This document shows, in pieces, positions 57,343 to 64,000 of a DNA stretch of 64,000 bases (position 1 is the stretch's first letter; every line of letters begins with the position of its first letter). The DNA lies in NCBI GenBank assembly GCA_018257865.1, contig JAEUBA010000043.1, positions 124,001-188,000 on the forward strand. Direction: 5' to 3'. The notes under the pieces were generated by a model. It was not told the origin of the DNA and ran no database searches. It was given only the letters and a program-made list of their open reading frames with translations. Source of the DNA: Stereocaulon alpinum. Its lineage: Eukaryota; Ascomycota; Lecanoromycetes; Lecanorales; Stereocaulaceae. Both the position numbers and the translations under genes were made by a program.

Positions 57343-60300
57343 CTACAGCCCATCGCTAATACGTACCGTCGTAACGTCATCCACAAGCACCGAGGCGTCC
57401 TTCCCCTCCCCCTGCATCTTCCGTCCCCTCTGCTTCCCCGTGCTCACCCGTTCCGCAGCCGACTTACCCAACCCCACAGACGCAGTACCGCCAGCAGGTG
57501 CTGATATTTCTTGTTTGCTTTCGATAGGCGGTGGTGAACGAGTCAAGAAGTCTGCGATTTCAGCTTCTGAGGTACCTTTCTCTTTTTCATCCTCTTCTCT
57601 CATGTGCCGCGTATCTGGGATGGAGAGGTGGCCTCTGTGTCGTAAGTTGCTGTGGTCGCCCATGTCGTCTTCGTCGTCGGTGATGTCGAACAGGGAGTCA
57701 TCCCATTGCGCGGATTCCTTCCGTGACACCGTGGGTCGATTAGAGCTACTATTCATATTCTGATCACCGACGTCTGTGAGTTCCGAGATGCGATCTTTAG
57801 CTTCGTGGAGTTCGCTGTCACTACGCTTTATTTTCTCCGTGTGTCCCTCGGTGATGACTTCCTCACCATGTTTGCCTACGTTTTCGGTCATTGGCTTTGC
57901 GCGTTCTTCATTCGATTCGTTCACGTCTGCTGTGTTGGCAGCGTAGGTGTCGGCGAAATGGGTATCGACTAGATGCTTAATTACTGGCCAGCCATAAGCG
58001 TTCGAAAACATACGTCGGACGACCATGTTGTTGTGAGCATCGGGCTCAAGGCGGACAAGGACTTTGCGCCATGATAAGCCATGGTGGTAGGCTCGAGCTA
58101 TCTTTTCTTCTACTTTCAGACTGCTTGTGTCAGGCGTCTCTTCAGGCTGACTTTCAGAAGCTGTGTCTGATCGAGCTGGGCTCCTTCTGGAATCACTAGA
58201 GAAGTTTCGTCTCAGGCGCGGCTTCTTCTTAGTCGGCGGAGGTGGTATATCGTCAGGGTGGTAGACACGGTCGTGGAATATAGTCCGTGGTCGCCCTTGT
58301 GGATTGGTGAGGAACTCCTTACTTGGTAGTGGAGGGTTCAACACGTCTCCGGCAGCTTCAAAGATGGTAGTCTTGGGAGGAGCGTAGACATTGTTGGAGT
58401 CCTCGAGGATGGAGTCACCCCTGACAGCTCCAGGTCGGCCAGCAGGGGAAGGAGACCCAACAGGAGATGAACCCCCCGATGACGGGCTTGCCGCACCCTC
58501 AGCGTCACCCCTGGTGGTCTGGCTGCTCTTATAAATCTTCGTGTTCTTATGGGCATTATGACGGCTATCGGGTTGAGTGGGTCGTAGTAAGCCCAACCCG
58601 AAAGACAGGAATCCAGACAATGGGTTTGTTGACTGTTGAGGTGACGAATCTTTAGGTTTTGAGGCGTCGGACTGCTCGTCTTGGGAAGACTTACGTTGGC
58701 CATCGGGCAGTTTCTTGGTATTGTGAGTTTCTTGACCTTGCGCAGTCGTGTCATCTTTGACAGCATTTTCTTCAGGCTGAGGTACTTCCGAATTTTCTGG
58801 TTTCGCGTTTCCTCCCTCGTCACCACTCACGCTTGAGTGTGACCATGTATCACTGTTCTGCTCGGCTATGAGATGCCGATTGGAGGACTTGTTGGCACCT
58901 GTCAGCTCTGCCCAACCCCACCCTGCCATGGTCCCGACCAAGCCATTCTCTCTACGTGCCTTCTCCACACGTCCCAAGCCACTCCAATCGAGGAAGAGAA
59001 GACAAGAAGTTCGTAATGGCACAATACCATCATTGACCACATTAGAGTATATGGTCCTATTCCTGAATAGCTTTAGTACGTGGTGTGTATGACCAGAAGG
59101 TAGAATCCTGAGCAACGGCTTTGACCCAGGATCTGGTTGTCGATGAGCCCGCTGGCCCTCTGAGCCCATTCCACCAATCATAGCTCCCCATCCGCTTCGT
59201 ACCATGGTTGGAGCCCTCCATGTGAGGCCAAGATCTTGACCAGTCCTCCCAACAAGTCCGAAGTCTAGGGCAAACTTGACGTACAAGGGATTCTCGTTGC
59301 TGAGGCCCAGAAAAGGAACGGCCATACCAACAAAATTGATAGGCTTGATCTCATTGAAGAAGTTGGGAGAGTGCTTGTGAATATAGGCTATGGCATAGGT
59401 CTGTACTAGTCCACCTAGAGAATGCGCAACGAAGCTGATGCTTGTGATCTTATACGCTAGGTTATTTCGTTTCCTGCCAGGACGATGGATACTGCTATGA
59501 TTATGTTGAGGTGGGCCGTCTTTTGCATCTGACTGCTTGTCGCCGCTGAAGACCTGGGAAAGCTTCTTGGAGAGAGACTTCTTAGCAGGCAAATACGGCT
59601 GATCGGGGTAGGTCATTGAGAGTATCCATTTGGCAAGCCTTTTGCCAAGATACTGGATACCTCGCTCCGTCCGGGTAGTATTTCCAGCAAAGCCCCGGAC
59701 AATGACCTCTTCCTCCTCGTCTTCATCGACTTCAGCTCCTGGGTCAAGCTCATCCTGGCCGCCTGACAATGGCGCCGTAGAAGAATCTGGCTCTTTAGCC
59801 TCGCCACTGGTGTCTGCTGATTTTGGCCTCCCCTCCAACCTCTCTTCACCCCTCCTTTTCCTAACACTTTCACGAGCCTCCTTTGCAGCCGCATCGATGC
59901 TTTCCTTCAGGTACAGCATGTCAGAGCCAAGGTTGCTGTGAAGTCCATGTGTAAGAACAACAAGATGGACCCGCTTCCTCTTCCTTTCCATGGGCTGCTC
60001 CACGCTGTTTCTGCTACTAGTGTCTGTTATGCTACTACCTTTGCCCGCTGAGACATCGTCCTCCTCTCCATGGTCTGGGTAGCTGCGCCGCTTACCCCTA
60101 TCTTTCCCCTCATCATCCCACTCCGGTAATGAAGGTTTGTTCCATAGGCTCTCTGTATCATCGACAACCAGTTTGACAGCATGAGAGAATACACCTCGAG
60201 ATTGAGCAGCACCGTGTCCAGTTTTGCTTCTCTTGCCTTGCTGATGATCGTGCAATTGTCCTGGTGCTGCGACGGCTGCTTGTCCAGTCAAAGACGAGAA

Positions 60301-60953
60301 TCCCAGCTCTGTTGACTTTTCGTCCCTGCCCACCAAGAGCTCAAAGTGGACGACTGCGGATGTAGAGAATATGATTTGAGACGAGATCTCAATAATCCAT
60401 GTGAAGCTTGGAGCAGATCCATCAGTTGCCCTCTTAACATTTGATTTGCCCGCTGTCTCCCGTATGTTCTCTGGCACAGTCAGGCGGCTTGTCCAACTTC
60501 CTCCAGCCTTGAGATTGGGCTCGAACTCTGGCGCGCCATCTTTGTAGGGCGTCTCGGGCTTGTAGTTTGGATCAAAGGTAGCAGGGTAGCAGGCAGTATA
60601 CAAAGTGTATGGACCGTGGAGATAAGCAGCTCTAAGAGGGATAGCTGAAGTATTCTTTATCTTGACATGCAGGTAGGACGGAGATGGCAGTATTCGGTCG
60701 AGTGAGGGTGTATATGTGAGAGTGTATCTGAGATATGTCAGCTCGCGATCCCAATGTTACGTCTTAGAGCCTACCGAACTATCTCCCCAACTCGCACAGA
60801 GCCGATCTGGTGAACAAGCAGCATCTTCTCGCGGTGCTTCACTGTATCCGGTGCCACACTCCAGCCTATTGCTGGTGAAGGTTCAAAGCTGCCAGGTTCG
60901 GATCTTTGCTGGAAAGATTGAAGCTGCTGATATGTACGTGGTGTGAGGAGCAT
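57343..60953 (-). CDS. DUF676 putative serine esterase/lipase (Rog1-like)
   Basis: Two exons, 60953-60775 and 60727-57343 (47-bp intron GTAGGC...CTCAG, in phase), give 1187 aa. An N-terminal beta-sandwich-like region (LLVHQIGSVRVGEIVR, YTLTYTPS, SPSYLHVKIKNTSAIPLR) precedes a DUF676 alpha/beta hydrolase. Landmarks are the oxyanion-type HLVVLTHGLHSN strand, the GFAGNTTRTERGIQYLG segment and the nucleophile elbow VAHSLGGL with Ser496, then VGMAVPFLGL and GLVGRTGQDLGLTW. Acidic insertions interrupt the domain. The C-terminal half is Ser/Pro/Lys-rich with one conserved block (ARAYHHGLSWRKVLVRLEPD, then FSNAYGWPVIKHLVDTHF). Yeast Rog1 is a monoacylglycerol lipase; the same activity here is inference. 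The upstream exon was added because the unspliced frame begins without ATG. Confidence 0.88.
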
Positions 60954-61702
60954 TCGGACGAGGGTTGGAGCATAACGGGGCAGCTTCGTTCAGCCCCGTC
61001 GTGTAAGCTACCGGCGGTCCCGGGGGGCGGAGCGTGTCTGCGGCAAAGTGGACTGCCTCGAGCAAGGCTGTTGACTTGATAAGGCTTTTGGAGTTCGTAT
61101 TGAGGGAGCCTGGAGATCCATGGCTACGTTGGGATTCTCCATTCGCGTGAGGCTGTATGCGCGTGATGTTCATCAAGTGGTGTAGACTACCTCAAGCAGG
61201 CACTGCTGTGACAAGTCTTGGCGCTGTAGATGAACCCACCCCCCCAAGTTGTCATCCGCCATGGCCGCCTAAGCAGAGCGCCTAGTATTGTACAGGTCAG
61301 CTAGCCGAACGGGACCATCCCCGGAGAACATGGCTTTAGCGTTCTCCGAGGTACAGTTGGACTCCCCGCAGAAGCGGCTTTAGGGCCGAATGACTATTTG
61401 GGGGGTTTGACAACTCGTGAGGGGGTTAAACTCTTCAACGGAGACTCAGAATTCCAGCTCACAGTGAACCAAACTTCGAGTATTGGGCTCGTTACAAGCT
61501 CAAATCTACCGTAGGAGGTCAAACATCGCTGACCAAATCTCTACCGCAACGCTTGTGACATTGTGAGCCTTCGACGTCGAAGGGGAAAAACAATTGATTC
61601 AGGATCGAAGGGAATTCTCAAACATGCCCAGGTTGTCCACGAAGAAAAGTCTATATGCTATCCTGACACTCTAAAATACAAATTCGAGTTCTTTCTATGC
61701 GC
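60954..61702. other. Intergenic stretch
   Basis: Promoter of the DUF676 gene and 3' side of the kinase gene. A 97-codon minus-strand frame overlaps here (61176-60883) but lacks recognisable content. No repeat was seen. Confidence 0.5.
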
Positions 61703-63148
61703 TCAAGCAATGATATCCAAAACATCCGCTGTACCGTCGTTCTTGCTCATCTCCACCCACCCACCACAGCTGACTCGTATAATCTTACCATCCACGCAGA
61801 CTCGTCGCCAGCGACTGTCTTGCTCTCGATCATCAAAGTCAATCCTCATCCCATCAATGCTGTCGTAGCTCACAGCTTCGTCGCCCACATGACCCCCACC
61901 CTGGAAAGCCAGGCCCAAGATTCGCATGACATCAGCACTGGAGATTGGGCCAAAGCGCAACAAGCGTATTTGACCGTCCAAAGGGCGGGAATGGGGAGAG
62001 ATTGTTAGCGTTTCTTCCAGGTTAGATACCAATGTGGCAAGGATGTACATAAAATCCTGGGCTTCTAACGCTCGCTGAAGTCCCTCGCCATGCTCGTTTC
62101 TTCTGGTGAGGGTTATCTTGCCTTTATAGACATGTGGGGCTGAACCGTCAGAGGGCGCAAGCAACTCTTTTGCGGCCATCTGGAAGCGTTCTGTACCATA
62201 CTTGCGGTACTCTGTCGTATCGCTGTCCGCGACTAGGGAAGCATGGAGGGCCCAGCTGCAGACCACTGCTCCGTAGACAGTTCCCAAGCCATTACTTGAA
62301 GTAGCCAAAGGCTCGGTCCTCCTCCCCTCATCGACCAGGAAAACAGATCCTGGGGAGAAAGTGGCGGTGAATGTCGGAAGACTACACGTCTGCCCTCTAA
62401 ATAAATGCCGAAGGCCTCTTGTCAGGTCACTGTTCAAACCCGTAGAATTCGCCAAAGCATTGCCCGTACCCATTGCTACTAATCCGATCACTGGCTTCAC
62501 ATAGTCTAGGCTTCTTGAGGATGAAAGTAGCACATTGAGGGTATCCACGACCCCGCCGTCCCCTGACAAGAGTAAAATCGTTTGAGAGCGACCCTCGTTA
62601 GCTCGAGGGAGTACAACTGCGCCTATGAAATCTGTAATGCTTGTACTTGAGGATGTCGTGTGGACGTCATACCCACTCTCTTGGATTCCAATAGCCGAGA
62701 AAGCCGGCTTAACGACGTCGTCAAAATATTGTTGAGCCTGGCCAGTACCGGAGCCAACGGAAATGATAACATACAAATGGAAAGCAGGCTCTTCGGTGTT
62801 CACACTGGATAGATTCGTAATCCTGGGTGACAACGAGTTCGCGTCGATGAACGACTGCGGTAGATTGGTGGCATTGACTTCCTCAAAATTGAATACCTTC
62901 CTTGGCGACTCTGGCGCAGCCGCTTCGTCATTTGTCAAAAGGAGAATCTTTTGAAGTGGGCATTTGGCGTCCTGTCTATACTTCTTATCATTGATAACGG
63001 CGATGATATTTCGGTTATGGATATTCTCCTTCGCCTCGGAAATTGTGACGGTCAGGGTACCGCCATTCTCAGGATCATAGGTCAAGTCAGCATCTTTTCC
63101 ACGAATGGTGCCTGCTGAAGCGAAGCTGTTCGCCTGGGAGGCAGGCAT
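61703..63148 (-). CDS. Diacylglycerol/sphingoid-base kinase-like protein
   Basis: A single exon of 481 aa from the ATG at 63148. An N-terminal beta-rich region (DADLTYDPENGGTLTVTISE) precedes a DAGK catalytic domain: a divergent first glycine strand (IISVGSGTGQAQQYFDDVV, about 129-146), LLLSGDGGVVDTLNVL with GDG at about 196-198, and GTGNALANS at about 227. The C-terminal half continues with the beta-sandwich typical of sphingosine/long-chain-base kinases and ends with a GGGHV/DGM substrate-side region. It would phosphorylate a lipid such as a sphingoid base or diacylglycerol using ATP. The first Gly motif departs from the usual NPxSGxG form, so specificity and even activity are uncertain. 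Confidence 0.83.
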   Translation of the reverse strand: MPASQANSFASAGTIRGKDADLTYDPENGGTLTVTISEAKENIHNRNIIAVINDKKYRQDAKCPLQKILLLTNDEAAAPESPRKVFNFEEVNATNLPQSFIDANSLSPRITNLSSVNTEEPAFHLYVIISVGSGTGQAQQYFDDVVKPAFSAIGIQESGYDVHTTSSSTSITDFIGAVVLPRANEGRSQTILLLSGDGGVVDTLNVLLSSSRSLDYVKPVIGLVAMGTGNALANSTGLNSDLTRGLRHLFRGQTCSLPTFTATFSPGSVFLVDEGRRTEPLATSSNGLGTVYGAVVCSWALHASLVADSDTTEYRKYGTERFQMAAKELLAPSDGSAPHVYKGKITLTRRNEHGEGLQRALEAQDFMYILATLVSNLEETLTISPHSRPLDGQIRLLRFGPISSADVMRILGLAFQGGGHVGDEAVSYDSIDGMRIDFDDREQDSRWRRVCVDGKIIRVSCGGWVEMSKNDGTADVLDIIA

Positions 63149-63432
63149 CTCTACCGTGGAGGACAGAAGAACGCATGTTGGATAGATAAGCAAGTCAGTA
63201 AGCGTTGACAGCTGGACGGAAGGAGCGCTTCTTGTAGCCGCAGTTGTAGCCGAGCCAAGCTAACGGCCAGCTAAGCCTCTCTTGTCCTGTCAGCCTCATT
63301 CAGAACAAACAACGTCAGCTCTGTCAATAATAGACCGGCTACACATCTCACTTGACTCAACACACGTTTTGCTACTTCCACCATGTCTTCGACCACCCCA
63401 TAACCTCATCATCAAATAATAACCTCGCAAGG
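63149..63432. promoter_or_regulatory. Short divergent promoter region
   Basis: 284 bp between the starts of the kinase gene (minus) and the single-pass membrane protein (plus). No specific site is named; a GTAGCCGCAGTTGTAGCCG near-repeat lies near 63234-63252. Confidence 0.5.
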
Positions 63433-64000
63433 ATGTCCGGCTGGGGCTGGTTTATCTTGATCCTGATCGTCGTTATCATTCCCCTCAGCATCGGCGGCTG
63501 GATCTTTTACAAGCGAATCAAGGCTCAACGCGCCGGTCTTGAACCTCCTCCACTATCATCATACAATCCCTTCGCACATAGAGAACGGCATACAGATATC
63601 TACCCGGCGCCCTCCGGCATCGTCGGCTGGGCGAAATCGAAATTCCAATCAATCAAGAATCCTGCATCGAGGCCGGGAGCGTACGAACAACCTCTCGGTA
63701 GTGCTGGAAGAAGTCGCTTGGATCCAGATGAGGCTTGGGATGCGAGGGTCGGTGCAGAAGCAGATGGATACGGTCATAGTGGATACTACGAAGAGCAAGA
63801 GCTAGGCCTACGGCCTCCTGGAAATACCTCATATACTGGCGGTGGGTATGGTGCTCATGGCCAGGTGTTACCCCAGTATGGTGCGGATGTGCCACGAGGC
63901 AGGAGCTTGAGCCGCGACGAGGGTCCAAGCCCGTATATCGGAGGAAGTCAAAAGGGTCTTGATGAGCGGTATGATCAGGCGATGGGCAGGGATGATCCTT
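63433..64000 (+). CDS. Single-pass fungal membrane protein (5' part)
   Basis: A frame opens at the ATG at 63433 and stays open to the right edge (189 codons). The product begins MSGWGWFILILIVVIIPLSI, a membrane anchor, followed by a basic juxtamembrane segment (YKRIKAQRAGLEPPPLSSY) and a Gly/Tyr/Pro-rich hydrophilic region. This N-terminal pattern recurs in Pezizomycotina proteins often labelled acid-phosphatase-like, without evidence for catalysis. The likely topology is a short luminal/outer N-terminus and a cytosolic tail. The gene is truncated by the window. Confidence 0.75.
   Translation, partial: MSGWGWFILILIVVIIPLSIGGWIFYKRIKAQRAGLEPPPLSSYNPFAHRERHTDIYPAPSGIVGWAKSKFQSIKNPASRPGAYEQPLGSAGRSRLDPDEAWDARVGAEADGYGHSGYYEEQELGLRPPGNTSYTGGGYGAHGQVLPQYGADVPRGRSLSRDEGPSPYIGGSQKGLDERYDQAMGRDDP

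Overview
The window is nuclear DNA of a filamentous ascomycete (Pezizomycotina). The genes are dense and intron-poor, most introns are 47-70 bp with GTAAGT-type donors, and the residents are typical of that group: split fungal type I fatty acid synthase, an OPT transporter, a STAND/NLR-type gene, fungus-only membrane proteins and a retrotransposon degraded by RIP. I cannot place it more finely than Pezizomycotina; the divergent FAS pair occurs in several classes.

Layout. 1-5.7 kb: tail of an unrecognised gene, a three-exon SRA (YDG) domain gene and a partial small gene. 5.7-22 kb: an RBR-type RING E3 ligase with a poly-Asn tract, converging on FAS alpha (minus), which is divergent from FAS beta (plus) across a shared ~0.9 kb promoter. 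22.9-28.8 kb: TFIIF alpha subunit (minus) divergent from a Cid1/Trf-type nucleotidyltransferase (plus). 29.9-32.7 kb: a SesA-like/NB-ARC/TPR gene interrupted by one in-frame amber codon. 33.3-34.7 kb: HGH1, an eEF2-folding chaperone homologue. 35.1-38.4 kb: a six-exon oligopeptide transporter. 38.5-44.4 kb: a Ty1/copia element. 45.1-54 kb: aquaporin, a Thr-rich cytosolic-type protein, a multi-pass membrane protein and an inositol monophosphatase family enzyme, all on minus. 54.7-56.2 kb: a frameshifted pseudogene of a fungal ubiquitin-like-domain protein. 57.3-64 kb: DUF676 serine hydrolase and diacylglycerol/sphingoid-base kinase-like gene on minus, and the start of a single-pass membrane protein on plus.

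The metabolic core is the FAS pair: alpha carries ACP, KR, KS and PPT; beta carries AT, ER, DH and MPT. Both are full length (1875 and 2094 aa by my gene models), so this is the housekeeping synthase and not a secondary-metabolite copy.

The most distinctive part is the transposon nest. A copia element (216-bp LTRs, 5-bp target duplication GTAGC) has had almost every CpA/TpG converted to TpA, which turned the zinc-knuckle Cys/His codons into Tyr and the reverse-transcriptase aspartates into Asn. Inside its RNase H region sits an un-mutated 587-bp miniature element with 110-bp terminal direct repeats, its own 5-bp target duplication (GCACC), three 55-bp tandem repeats and no coding capacity. 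It resembles a TRIM but lacks an obvious primer site or polypurine tract.

All multi-exon models below were built by hand from splice signals and checked for reading-phase consistency; none has transcript support.
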